NCBI GenBank assembly: GCA_018268075.1
Contig: JAFDXH010000105.1
Coordinates: 1 to 32,327, forward strand
Direction of reading: 5' to 3'
Source of the DNA: Bacteroidota bacterium
GTDB taxonomy: Bacteria; Bacteroidota; Bacteroidia; Chitinophagales; Chitinophagaceae
Length of the DNA: 32,327 nucleotides
Position 1 is the stretch's first letter. Each line of letters begins with the position of its first letter. The translations under genes were made by a program, and so were the position numbers. The notes beneath the pieces are model-generated. The model did not search any database, was not told where the DNA came from, and saw nothing but the letters and a program-made list of their open reading frames with translations. Of this stretch, positions 1 to 8,872 are shown piece by piece.

Positions 1-647
1 CGGGCAGGGCTTATCTGGTAGTCGAGCATATTGAGCGAAGAATTAAAAATCATTTCTACAGGACTGTACATTGCTGTAGCGCCTTGTTCATTTACCCCTA
101 TGATGATGGCAATTTCCTTTTTTATATCAATCTCTTTTTCTAAAACAGATTCTTCATCAAATGCATTAGCTATATCCGATTCATTTCTTAAAAGCATTAC
201 ACCTTTACCATCGTAGCCGCCGAGCGCCAGTTTTTGTGCAGCCGGAAAAAATGCTGTATTTTTTTTGAGTTCATTTTTACTTGATACGATTATAAAGGGT
301 GCTGTAGGTATTTGCTGTGCTGCGTAAAACTCTTTTTGTTTTCTTTTATTTTTTATTATTTCCAGTGCAGCCGGTGCAGGATATATTTTTTTGCCCTCCT
401 TTTCAAGTTGGTATAGGGCTTCGAGGTTTACAGATTCAATTTCTATAGTAAGTGCATCCAGATTTTTCCCAAATGAATATACATCTTCATAAGAAGTAAT
501 ATCGCCATTAATAAATTGGTGACAAAGATGTGCCGAAGGGCAATCAGCATCATTTTCCAAAACATAAGTGATGACAGGATAATTAGCTGCTGCCTGTAAA
601 AGCATACGGCCTAATTGCCCACCACCGAGAATGCCAACTTTTTTCAT
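1..647 (-). CDS. purK: 5-(carboxyamino)imidazole ribonucleotide synthase, N-terminal part (cut by window edge)
   Basis: PurK is the ATP-grasp enzyme that makes N5-carboxyaminoimidazole ribonucleotide from AIR, ATP and bicarbonate in purine synthesis. The minus strand stays open from an ATG at 645-647 to the window edge, giving 215 codons. The protein begins MKKVGILGGGQLGRM, the typical PurK nucleotide-fold start with GGGQLGRM at residues 8-15. Further in are a GGYDGKGV motif, as in PurK ATP-grasp domains, and near the edge NMLDYQISPA, matching the family's conserved central region. The C-terminal part and any purE neighbour lie outside the window. It is divergent from the sigma factor gene, with 231 bp between them. 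No frameshift is seen. Identification is secure from motifs. Confidence 0.93.
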   Translation of the reverse strand, partial: MKKVGILGGGQLGRMLLQAAANYPVITYVLENDADCPSAHLCHQFINGDITSYEDVYSFGKNLDALTIEIESVNLEALYQLEKEGKKIYPAPAALEIIKNKRKQKEFYAAQQIPTAPFIIVSSKNELKKNTAFFPAAQKLALGGYDGKGVMLLRNESDIANAFDEESVLEKEIDIKKEIAIIIGVNEQGATAMYSPVEMIFNSSLNMLDYQISPA

Positions 648-878
648 CAGTACTTTTTGGGCTGCAAGTTACGCACCAAGGCTTGAAGTACGGATAATGA
701 AAATATATTCTATATGTTCTGCAGGGCTTTTGATTGACACTTCCCCTTGTACTTAGGATAGATTTTTTTGATTCTTCTTGAAAACTACTAATAAATAATA
801 TATAAAAACAAGAGAAACAAAATGTGATTCTAAGATAAAGAAAATAATAATACTAATTTTATATCTTGATGAGGTAAT

Positions 879-1475
879 ATGAATGAGATATTAATTAATG
901 AGACAGAATTAATTTTAAGACTTAAAGAAGGGGATCATGAAGCATTTAAGTTCTTATACGAAAATTATGCCCCCGTTCTGCAAAGCTTTAGTTCAAGATT
1001 TAATTTTTCCAAACACGAAACCGAAGAGATTGTACAGGAAACTTTTATCAGAATATGGCAGCATAAGCAGAACATAGATCCCGACCGCCCATTTAATACT
1101 TTTTTGATTACGATTGCGAAGAATCTTATTTATAATCAAATCAGGCATGGTAGGTATGTAGAAAAGTATATTAAAGAAATAAGAGGCGAGCCGGAAGGCT
1201 CTTATAATGCAGCTCATGGCGAGGGTGAACTGAAACAAATGATCAATAATGCTCTTCCCTTATTACCTCAAAAATGCCGGGAAATATTTATGAAAAGCAG
1301 ACTGGAGGGTGCTTCTAATCAGGATATCGCTACAGAACTGAATATTTCTAAAAGCACGGTTGAAAATCAATTAAATAAGGGATTGAAAATAGTGCGAGCC
1401 TATCTTCAGAAACATGGGTTGGGTACTATTTTACTATTTCTTATCATTTATTACAGCAGGTTAATTAGCGGCTGA
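879..1475 (+). CDS. ECF-type RNA polymerase sigma-70 factor (FecI-like)
   Basis: This 198-residue protein has the two-domain layout of an extracytoplasmic-function sigma factor. Region 2 spans about residues 18-93 (DHEAFKFLYENY, then ETFIRIWQHKQNID and FNTFLITIAKNLIYNQIR). Region 4 spans about 118-176 (LPLLPQKCREIFMKSRLEG, then the helix-turn-helix NQDIATELNISKSTVENQLN). The last ~17 residues are hydrophobic (ILLFLIIYY), a tail seen in many Bacteroidota ECF factors next to FecR genes. The FecR-like gene follows 121 bp downstream, so this is the likely sigma/anti-sigma pair controlling the kelch-susCD region. That regulatory link is inferred from position. No promoter could be assigned with confidence upstream. 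Confidence 0.92.
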   Translation: MNEILINETELILRLKEGDHEAFKFLYENYAPVLQSFSSRFNFSKHETEEIVQETFIRIWQHKQNIDPDRPFNTFLITIAKNLIYNQIRHGRYVEKYIKEIRGEPEGSYNAAHGEGELKQMINNALPLLPQKCREIFMKSRLEGASNQDIATELNISKSTVENQLNKGLKIVRAYLQKHGLGTILLFLIIYYSRLISG

Positions 1476-1596
1476 TATTTCTAAGATTTTGATCGCACCA
1501 TGAATAATAAAAAAAATAAAATTTATTTGGCGTAGGTGTATAAGTTATCTGGTGTGTATAACTATATATGGCTGCCGTAATTTTAAAATATAGAAT

Positions 1597-2529
1597 GTGG
1601 GTATTGAATTTTTAAAAAAATATTTTGAAGACAGCCTCTCATTGGAGGAAAAGGGAAAAATGGATCAATGGATACTGGATCCTACTAATGAAAAAGCTCT
1701 TTTACAATTTATTGAACAGTCTTTCTTTGAAGAGGAAGCCAGGCACCCTGTAAAATCTTTTGAAAATCTTATACAAGAGGTTCAAAAACGAAGTGAGATA
1801 TCAGGTAAAGTTGTTTCCTTAAAACGGAGAAATTGGCTTTGGGTTGCTGCTGCTGCCTGCCTTATTTTTCTTTTAATTGGTGGATGGGTAGGGTATATAT
1901 TAAAAAATTCTAAGCCTGCACGCACCTATGGCGATGTTTGGCTTATGAATAATACTTCCAATTCAAACGCGCAATATGCCCAATTAACACTGGATGACGG
2001 ATCAGAAATTTATCTGGGTAAAAACAGTGAAATTTCTGTTTCTAATAAGTCTGGTATTAATCCGATAGTATATCTGGAAGGGGAGGCTTATTTTAATCTA
2101 AAGCATGGCGGAAAAACTTTGACAGTAAAAACAAAGGACCTGGTAACCACTGCAAAAGATTCAAAATTTAATATTACCTCATTTAAAAAGGATAGCATAG
2201 TAACTGTATCCGTAGAAAAGGGGAAAGCGGTAGTAACCGAGAATAGAGAGTTGAAGCCAATGATGGAATTGAGAATTCCCGCAAAGGATTCATTGCAGAA
2301 GGACTCAACAATTAAAGAAAGGAAAACAACGCCCTGGGCAAATATAATTCCTGTGGCAAAGATTTATCAGGATGAGAAAATGACTTATGATGTTAATAGT
2401 AAAAGTGCTGATGTGAAAAAGGTGAACCCCAAAGTAATTCCTTTAATAGACTTAGTGCCAGCTCAGAAAGTAAAAGAAGATGAAGTGAAGGGAAATGAAA
2501 ATCAGGATATTAAATTAAAGAATTTTTGA
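1597..2529 (+). CDS. FecR-like anti-sigma factor, atypical C-terminus
   Basis: This is a 310-residue inner-membrane anti-sigma protein. The N-terminal cytoplasmic part (residues 1-75, with SLEEKGKMDQWI) should bind the sigma factor. One membrane segment lies at about 80-102 (LWVAAAACLIFLLIGGWVGY). The periplasmic FecR domain spans about 124-215 (LTLDDGSEIYLGKNSEI, YLEGEAYFNL, VSVEKGKAVV). The start is GTG at 1597: a TAG codon lies just upstream in frame, and the next in-frame ATG (residue 22) would remove part of the conserved N-terminal helix. After about residue 220 the protein is Lys/Glu/Asp-rich. It lacks a recognisable DUF4974/STN-like C-terminal domain of the kind usual in Bacteroidota FecR proteins. 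Only 54 bp separate the stop from the next gene, so no missing domain is hidden downstream. Confidence 0.88.
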   Translation: MGIEFLKKYFEDSLSLEEKGKMDQWILDPTNEKALLQFIEQSFFEEEARHPVKSFENLIQEVQKRSEISGKVVSLKRRNWLWVAAAACLIFLLIGGWVGYILKNSKPARTYGDVWLMNNTSNSNAQYAQLTLDDGSEIYLGKNSEISVSNKSGINPIVYLEGEAYFNLKHGGKTLTVKTKDLVTTAKDSKFNITSFKKDSIVTVSVEKGKAVVTENRELKPMMELRIPAKDSLQKDSTIKERKTTPWANIIPVAKIYQDEKMTYDVNSKSADVKKVNPKVIPLIDLVPAQKVKEDEVKGNENQDIKLKNF

Positions 2530-2583
2530 TAAAAGATTATCTCATAGCAATCAATAATTAAACAAAACTAAAACTCCAGAATT

Positions 2584-3972
2584 ATGCCAAAGACAATTCG
2601 CCATTTTTTCATCTTCGCAGCATTGGTTTTATCGGGAATGATTTTTTTTACAGCATGTAAGAAAAAGGATAAAACTCCACCAAGTAATCTAGCCGGAATG
2701 CTTACATTTCAGGTTAAAGATATCACCGCTACATTCACCATTGATGAAAATTTAAAGAAAATATTCAATAGTGATAGTCTTCCGTTTCAAACTGATGTAA
2801 GTAAACTTGTTGCAATCTTTACATTGGTTCCTAATGCTACCGTTAAGGTTGGTGGCGTGGTTCAGGCTTCAGGTTCTACTATTAATAACTTTACTTCGCC
2901 TTTGATATATTCCGTTGTAGCACAGGATGGTTCTTCTACTCGCGACTATACGGTGAGTGTAAATGTGGCTAAAATAGATCCTAAAACAATTTCATGGCAA
3001 CAGCTTACGCCAGATGCAGGTTGGGGCAATTTTCACAGTGTAGAAGCTACTGCATTAAATAATAAATTTTATATGTTAGGTGGCACTATGGGATATTTTG
3101 GTGCATTCCCTTTTACCAGCACCACTTCTACCGATGGCGCTGCATGGACACGTACCAGAGCGGTAGATAACAATGGTGATTCTGTACCTCGCGCCGAGCA
3201 TCCTGCCTTTATTAGTTTTAATAACAAACTTTGGATTCTCGGTGGCCACAGGCCCGGTGTTGGATTTGCATTTGATGATGTATCTAATGGCGTGTGGAGC
3301 TCTTCGGATGGTTTGGCTTGGACTGTTTCTGTTCCTGCAGTAGCTACAGATAGATGGTCTAAGCGTGAAAGAATCGGAGCAGTTGTTTTTAATAATAAAC
3401 TATTTGTGATTGGTGGGAATGGTTATCCAGCATTTGGTAACACCAATTCACCAAGTGCAGCATATAATGATGTATGGAGTTCTTCAGACGGAACTACATG
3501 GACTGTAGTAAATGCTAACCCTGCATTTTTAGCAAGAACTAACCCTGCCGTGTTTGTATATAAAAATAAAATATGGCTGGCAGGTGGAAAAGATAATGGT
3601 GGCAACTTGCTTAACGATGTGTGGAATTCTGCAGATGGAAATAGCTGGACCAAAGTAACGACTACTTCATCTTTTACAGGAAGATGGGGCCATCAGATAA
3701 TTGCTGATAATAATCAGCTTGTGTTGGTAGGTGGTGAAGATGCTACAGGAGTTTCCAGTGATGTTTGGGTGTCAGAAAATGATGGTGTAGCATGGACAAA
3801 AATAACAACTGGCGATGTTCGGGCACTACCTGCTAATTTTAAGGGAAGAAGAGATTTTAGCATGGTAGTACAGAACGGATCTGTTTATATTATAGGCGGC
3901 CTTGGGGCTAAAGATGCCGGTACCGGTAATTATACCTTTACCAATGATGTTTGGAAAGGAACCTTCCATTAA
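2584..3972 (+). CDS. Kelch-repeat beta-propeller surface lipoprotein
   Basis: This 462-residue lipoprotein has signal peptide residues 1-24 and lipobox FTAC with Cys25, followed by a Lys-rich stretch. Residues ~37-130 form a domain like the Bacteroidota DUF5018-type Ig-like module (LTFQVKDITATF, VVAQDGSSTRDYTVSVN). The rest is a six-fold repeat whose strands read NNKFYMLGG, NNKLWILGG, NNKLFVIGG, KNKIWLAGG, NNQLVLVGG and NGSVYIIGG. Each is paired with a D-V-W-(S/N)-S-(S/A)-D-G element, as in a kelch-type six-bladed propeller. It lies 54 bp after the FecR gene and 271 bp before susC. An outer-membrane binding or accessory role is inferred; no catalytic motif is visible. Confidence 0.85.
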   Translation: MPKTIRHFFIFAALVLSGMIFFTACKKKDKTPPSNLAGMLTFQVKDITATFTIDENLKKIFNSDSLPFQTDVSKLVAIFTLVPNATVKVGGVVQASGSTINNFTSPLIYSVVAQDGSSTRDYTVSVNVAKIDPKTISWQQLTPDAGWGNFHSVEATALNNKFYMLGGTMGYFGAFPFTSTTSTDGAAWTRTRAVDNNGDSVPRAEHPAFISFNNKLWILGGHRPGVGFAFDDVSNGVWSSSDGLAWTVSVPAVATDRWSKRERIGAVVFNNKLFVIGGNGYPAFGNTNSPSAAYNDVWSSSDGTTWTVVNANPAFLARTNPAVFVYKNKIWLAGGKDNGGNLLNDVWNSADGNSWTKVTTTSSFTGRWGHQIIADNNQLVLVGGEDATGVSSDVWVSENDGVAWTKITTGDVRALPANFKGRRDFSMVVQNGSVYIIGGLGAKDAGTGNYTFTNDVWKGTFH

Positions 3973-4243
3973 TAAATTTCAGAAAAATATAAGCATTCGG
4001 CATTTGAATAATAGGGCAAATGAAGATTGGTAATAAGTCTTCATTTGCTCTGCCGAAAGCCATTAAGATAAAAATTTTATACCATTTTTATTTATATGGT
4101 ATAAGACTATGTGAAAATATCAGCTGGTATAATACCGATAGAAAAAAATTATTTGGACTAAATATTATTCCAATACGGTATTACAGTTTTTATTACAATA
4201 CGTTCTGCTCAATTTTGTAATTACGTTTTATGATTTTAATTTG
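3973..4243. other. Structured leader region between kelch gene and susC
   Basis: No credible gene is seen here. A nested hairpin has an outer 7-bp stem, TTCGGCA at 3996-4002 with TGCCGAA at 4051-4057, and an inner perfect 11-bp stem, GCAAATGAAGA at 4016-4026 with TCTTCATTTGC at 4038-4048. A second hairpin pairs TTATACCAT (4077-4085) with ATGGTATAA (4096-4104). Two further short palindromes follow, GGTATAATACC at 4126-4136 and AATACGGTATT at 4172-4182. No T-run follows the first hairpin, so it is not a classic intrinsic terminator. The region probably holds the susC promoter and leader. Confidence 0.6.
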
Positions 4244-7200
4244 ATGAAAAGATTAATAATTTCCGCAATTGTATTTTGCGGGGCTACCTTTTTCACTGTT
4301 TCGGATAATATTTTGATGGCACAGGTTCATGAAATGATTCCGCTTCAGCCAATTAAAGGTTCTGTAAAATCAGATAATAATGAACCGGTTCCGGCAGCAT
4401 CTATTAAAGTAAAAGGATCTACTAAAGGTACTTCTACAAATGAGGCCGGCGCATTTACAATATTAGTAAAGCCTACAGATACTTTGTTGATTACCGCAGT
4501 GGGCTTTCTGCCATTAGAAGTGCCTTGCAGCAACAAAAAATTGGCGCTGATACTCCAGTCAGCAAATAGCACTTTAAAGGAAGTGGTGGTAGGATATGGA
4601 AAGGAAAGAAAGAAAAATATTACAGGATCTATCTCTTCTATATCTGCTAAAGAATTGGCCAATACACCTGCCCTTTCTTTTGATAACGCTATCATGGGCA
4701 AGGCTGCAGGAGTTCAGGTTATATCCAGCTCTGGTGTGCCGGGGTCTGCCACAGGCATTACTATTCGAGGGCTTTCTACCTTGAACCCTGATGGCAACCA
4801 ACCACTGATAGTAATTGATGGGATTCCTGTGTATGGATCGGGTAGAAGTTTGAATAATAAAACATTTAATAACTCTACAACACCAATGATAGGGTTTGGT
4901 GGAACCAGTGTAAGCGACAACCTAACCACAAAAAATGAATTTGAAAATAATCCTTTAGCTTCATTAAATCCCGCTGATATAGAATCTATTGAAATTTTAA
5001 AAGATGCCTATGCTACCGCAATTTATGGCTCAAGAGGTTCAGCAGGTGTTATCTTAATCACCACCAAAAAGGGGAGTAAGAAACGCGCGGCTTTCAATGT
5101 ACAATATGTAACAGGCACTGTAGATCCAATAGGAAAATATTCATTACTAAATGGACCCCAGTACAATCAGGTATATACAGAGTATTACAGAGAACTTGGT
5201 CTAAATAGTGTTTTCAACTCGCCCTATAATACTGATTGGGTAAAGGAAGTATCAAGAACGGGAAATTCGCACCAGCTCGATCTATCAATGGCAGCCGGTG
5301 GCGATAAAGCACAATATTTTATTAGTGGATCCTATACAGATCAGCCTTCATACATTATCAATAATGGATACAAGAGATATACTGGCAGAACGAATATCAA
5401 CTATGAAGCATCTAAAGAAGTTTCAGTTGGTATTAATGTGTCTATGTCTTATGCTAACAATACATCATTAAATGCACCACTTATTTATAGCAATGCAATT
5501 TTGAAAGCACCGAATTTGCGTGTGAAGGATGATAATGGAAAATACCTTTATGATAAAGGGACCAATCCTTTTGGGCAAATGGATAACAACCCAGTAGCCG
5601 ATGCAATGCTCAACACCAATAGCCTCGAAACTTCAGAGTCGTTAGGGAATCTTTTTATTCAATACAAACCTATTTCTTCACTTACACTCAGATCTGAATT
5701 CGGTTCAGAAATGAACAATTCCAGCGCATACACCCGTAGAGTAAAAAGGCCAAGTGGTTTTGGCGATGATGCAGTTTCAACAATGACAGATAATAAAAAG
5801 ATTGTTATCAATAATACAGCTACTTACCTTCAAACAGTGAGCTCTCATCACTACATTAATGCTCTGGTGGGACAGAGTTATGAGCAATCTGTTGAAAATA
5901 CTTCGCAGATTGGTGGGTACAATTTTTTTAGTGATGATATTAGAAGCATATCTGCAGCAGGTTCCAAATATATCTTAAGCGCACTAAAACAAAAATGGGC
6001 ATTAGTATCCTATTTTGGTAGAATAAATTACGAGTTTGATCATAAATATCTGGCCGGAGTTACATACAGAATTGATGGGTCCTCTAGATTTAGTAGTAAT
6101 AACCGATACATCGGATTCCCTTCCTTTTCGGCAGGATGGCGGCTTTCACAGGAACCATTTTTGAAAAATATTAAAATGATTAATGATGTAAAGATCAGAG
6201 GAAGCATTGGTTTTACAGGTAATAATAGTTCCACGTCCTACTATGGAAGTCAAGGCCAGTACATCCTTAATACCAATAACCTGACGTATTCCGGATTACC
6301 AATACTTCAGATGCTGCAACCCGAGAACCCTAATTTGAAATGGGAACGTACCCAATCTATTGATGTTGGGCTAGACGTTTCCTTGTGGGACAATCGGTTT
6401 ACACTTACCGCTGATTATTATCAAAAAAGAATTAAGGATATGATTCTTGCATCTGCCATACCGCTATATCAGGGATGGGTTTCACAACCTCAGAATATAG
6501 GGGATATGGTAAATAAAGGAGTCGAATTGATGCTTTCTGGCGATGTCCTTAGAACTAAAAACTTTACATGGAATTCTTCATTAAATATTTCTTCTAATTC
6601 AAACAAGATTTTAAGATTAAATTTTGGTGGTGAATCAGTAGGACTTGCAAATGATGCCTATAAGTATATGAAAGTGGGCCAGCCTGCAGGCCAGTTTTTT
6701 CTATACACCTGGCTGGGCGTAGATCCTAATACAGGCAATCCTTTGTGGAGTGATGGCAAAGGTGTAGTTTCTACCACGCCGCCGGCAGCATTGTTTGCTC
6801 AGGTTGCAGATGTAAATACTTTTAGAAGATCTTATGGAAGCAGCCTGCCAGATGTTTTTGGTGGAATGTCCAATTCATTCACTTATAAAGAATGGGAGCT
6901 GAATGTCTTCATTGCTTTTTCACTTGGGTCTAAAATGATTAATGGTTCTCTGGCATCGTTGCTTACCTATACTACTGATGATGCGAATAACCTAAGTACA
7001 CAAATTCTTGATTATTGGTTGGTGCCGGGGCATAATACTTCAATACCTCGTTTAGTAAATGCATCTGTGACTACAGCACCGGGGTCTACTACTAGCAGTG
7101 TAAGAGACTATACAGCCAGCGTAACCAATAGCAGATTTTTAGAAGATGCATCCTATGCACGTATAAAAACATTGAATCTTTCATATAGCATGAATCAAAA

Positions 7201-7402
7201 TCTTTTAAAAAGACTTACTCAAAATAAAGTTCATTTTTTGAAATTATTTGTAAGAGCTACCAATTTATTTACACTTACAAATTATTCAGGGCTTGATCCG
7301 GAAGTAAGTGCTTTTGGCTCTTCAGCAATACAATCAGGCTACGACCAACTGACGATGCCTCAAACCAAATTAGTTCAATTCGGAATAAATATAGGATTAT
7401 GA
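4244..7402 (+). CDS. SusC/RagA-family TonB-dependent outer-membrane transporter
   Basis: This 1052-residue TonB-linked outer-membrane importer starts at the ATG at 4244; a TTG lies directly before it in frame. The signal peptide is residues 1-27, ending LMAQ. The carboxypeptidase-regulatory-like domain spans about 37-105 (IKGSVKSDNNEPVPAASIKV, TNEAGAFTI). A TonB-box-like LKEVVVGYGK is at 111-120. The plug spans about 125-275 and includes the SusC signature (SIEILKDAYATAIYGSRGSA, then GVILITTKKG). The remainder is the beta-barrel, ending in TKLVQFGINIGL. No STN signalling domain lies between the signal peptide and the regulatory-like domain, although a sigma/FecR pair is upstream. It overlaps susD by 4 bp (ATGA). 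The substrate is unknown. Confidence 0.95.
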   Translation: MKRLIISAIVFCGATFFTVSDNILMAQVHEMIPLQPIKGSVKSDNNEPVPAASIKVKGSTKGTSTNEAGAFTILVKPTDTLLITAVGFLPLEVPCSNKKLALILQSANSTLKEVVVGYGKERKKNITGSISSISAKELANTPALSFDNAIMGKAAGVQVISSSGVPGSATGITIRGLSTLNPDGNQPLIVIDGIPVYGSGRSLNNKTFNNSTTPMIGFGGTSVSDNLTTKNEFENNPLASLNPADIESIEILKDAYATAIYGSRGSAGVILITTKKGSKKRAAFNVQYVTGTVDPIGKYSLLNGPQYNQVYTEYYRELGLNSVFNSPYNTDWVKEVSRTGNSHQLDLSMAAGGDKAQYFISGSYTDQPSYIINNGYKRYTGRTNINYEASKEVSVGINVSMSYANNTSLNAPLIYSNAILKAPNLRVKDDNGKYLYDKGTNPFGQMDNNPVADAMLNTNSLETSESLGNLFIQYKPISSLTLRSEFGSEMNNSSAYTRRVKRPSGFGDDAVSTMTDNKKIVINNTATYLQTVSSHHYINALVGQSYEQSVENTSQIGGYNFFSDDIRSISAAGSKYILSALKQKWALVSYFGRINYEFDHKYLAGVTYRIDGSSRFSSNNRYIGFPSFSAGWRLSQEPFLKNIKMINDVKIRGSIGFTGNNSSTSYYGSQGQYILNTNNLTYSGLPILQMLQPENPNLKWERTQSIDVGLDVSLWDNRFTLTADYYQKRIKDMILASAIPLYQGWVSQPQNIGDMVNKGVELMLSGDVLRTKNFTWNSSLNISSNSNKILRLNFGGESVGLANDAYKYMKVGQPAGQFFLYTWLGVDPNTGNPLWSDGKGVVSTTPPAALFAQVADVNTFRRSYGSSLPDVFGGMSNSFTYKEWELNVFIAFSLGSKMINGSLASLLTYTTDDANNLSTQILDYWLVPGHNTSIPRLVNASVTTAPGSTTSSVRDYTASVTNSRFLEDASYARIKTLNLSYSMNQNLLKRLTQNKVHFLKLFVRATNLFTLTNYSGLDPEVSAFGSSAIQSGYDQLTMPQTKLVQFGINIGL

Positions 7403-8832
7403 TTAAGGTGTTGAAAAATTTTCTTTTAGTATTGGTGTTGCCTGCCATCCAATTTTCCTGTGGCAAAAAGCTTGATATAGCGCCGGAAAATACATTGGTA
7501 GAAAGTGAAGTGTTTAAAACCGAACAAGGTGCAGAGCAGGCTATATCAGAAGTGTACTACAATTTTCTAAATGCAGAAACCAATTATTTTTCCTACACTT
7601 ATGGCGACTTAACTACTACCATACTAAAAAAACCGATTGATAATAATACCTACGATCTGGGGCAGGCTACACCAGTAGATTATTATGTAGTAAATACCTG
7701 GACAGCATTTTTTAAGGCGATCAATTCAGCTAATAATGTAATAAAAAAAATACCCTTGTATGGTAAATTTTCTGATGCAAAGGAAAAGCAATTTATAGCT
7801 GAAGCTAAATTTGTAAGAGCTTATTCCTTTCTTCATCTGTTGGTTTTATATGGCGATGGGGCACTTTCTGGAAAAATGTCTGGCTTAGGCCTTCCATTGC
7901 AATTAACTCCTTTTGAAGGATATAATACCGGTGAAATAATTCCCAGATCAACAAATGGCGAAGTGTATGCTCAAATAATAAAAGACCTTACCGAAAGTAT
8001 TGTGGATCTGCCATTGAATCAGGCTGATGACCTGAAAACAAGAACCAGAGCCACAAAAGGCGGAGCTTATGCTTTGTTGGCAAGGGTAAATTTGTATATG
8101 GGTAAGTTTGCTGATGCCGCTAACGCAGCAAAATCAGTTATTAATTTGGAGCCCAGTGTTTATTCCATTACTACAGATTTAAGGAGCCTTTTTCCGGCAA
8201 ATCCAAATGGAACAGCACAATCATTTACTTCTGAATATGTTTTCGCTTTGCCTGTCAGTCAATTAATGAGTTCATCTACCTATTCAAACAATGGCATTAG
8301 TGGATCCTATTATTTTAAAAGATCTTTTTGGATTAATCCAGACTTTATCAATGAATTTGAGAATGGCGATTTAAGAGTTTCTATTTTGATGTGGAAGGGC
8401 GATTCTGTTTATAATCCTGATAGAATAAATGAGAAAACTACATTTAAATTCAATAACAACTTTGGCCGGGACAATGTGCCCATGATCAGATATGCAGAGG
8501 TGCTCTTAACACGGGCAGAAGCACTGGCCCGTACAGTAGGGATTAATCAGGAATCAATAGATCTGCTCAATCGGATACATCAGCGATCTGTTCCATCGGC
8601 TGCATCTTATACCACAGCCAGCTTTGGCAGCGCTACCGACCTTATAGCAAGAATTTTATTGGAACGTAAGCGTGAATTAGCTTTTGAAGGATTGTACCGT
8701 TATGATCTGTTGCGTACTAATCAACCATTGCGCTCGCCGGATATACCAGATAATAAAAAAGTATTGCCCATTCCACAGATTGAAATAGATATTTCAAACG
8801 GTGTCCTCGTGCAAAATCCGGGTTATTTATAA
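7399..8832 (+). CDS. SusD/RagB-family outer-membrane substrate-binding lipoprotein
   Basis: This 477-residue lipoprotein partner forms the lid of the SusC importer. The signal peptide ends in a lipobox around QFSC with Cys21. The N-terminal SusD region follows (LDIAPENTLVESEVF, EQAISEVYYNF), then TPR-like helices (FIAEAKFVRAYSFLHLLVLY, GGAYALLARVNLYMGKFADA). The C-terminal part has the family-typical MIRYAEVLLTRAEALAR, ILLERKRELAFEGLYRYDLL and VLPIPQIEID, ending in a QNPGY tail. The start codon overlaps the susC stop in ATGA, which indicates translational coupling. It is followed 40 bp later by the first thioredoxin-like gene in the same direction. Confidence 0.95.
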   Translation: MIKVLKNFLLVLVLPAIQFSCGKKLDIAPENTLVESEVFKTEQGAEQAISEVYYNFLNAETNYFSYTYGDLTTTILKKPIDNNTYDLGQATPVDYYVVNTWTAFFKAINSANNVIKKIPLYGKFSDAKEKQFIAEAKFVRAYSFLHLLVLYGDGALSGKMSGLGLPLQLTPFEGYNTGEIIPRSTNGEVYAQIIKDLTESIVDLPLNQADDLKTRTRATKGGAYALLARVNLYMGKFADAANAAKSVINLEPSVYSITTDLRSLFPANPNGTAQSFTSEYVFALPVSQLMSSSTYSNNGISGSYYFKRSFWINPDFINEFENGDLRVSILMWKGDSVYNPDRINEKTTFKFNNNFGRDNVPMIRYAEVLLTRAEALARTVGINQESIDLLNRIHQRSVPSAASYTTASFGSATDLIARILLERKRELAFEGLYRYDLLRTNQPLRSPDIPDNKKVLPIPQIEIDISNGVLVQNPGYL

Positions 8833-8872
8833 TATTTTTTCTGAACCATAGACAATATAAAACAAAGAAGTT

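Noticed and set aside
31-216. 61-codon plus-strand ORF at the left edge
   Set aside because: It is antisense to the conserved purK reading frame, which is open from 647 to the window edge.
4020-4220. 66-codon plus-strand ORF between the kelch gene and susC
   Set aside because: It runs through the hairpin-rich leader, has no recognisable domain or signal, and its residue content reflects AT-rich DNA.
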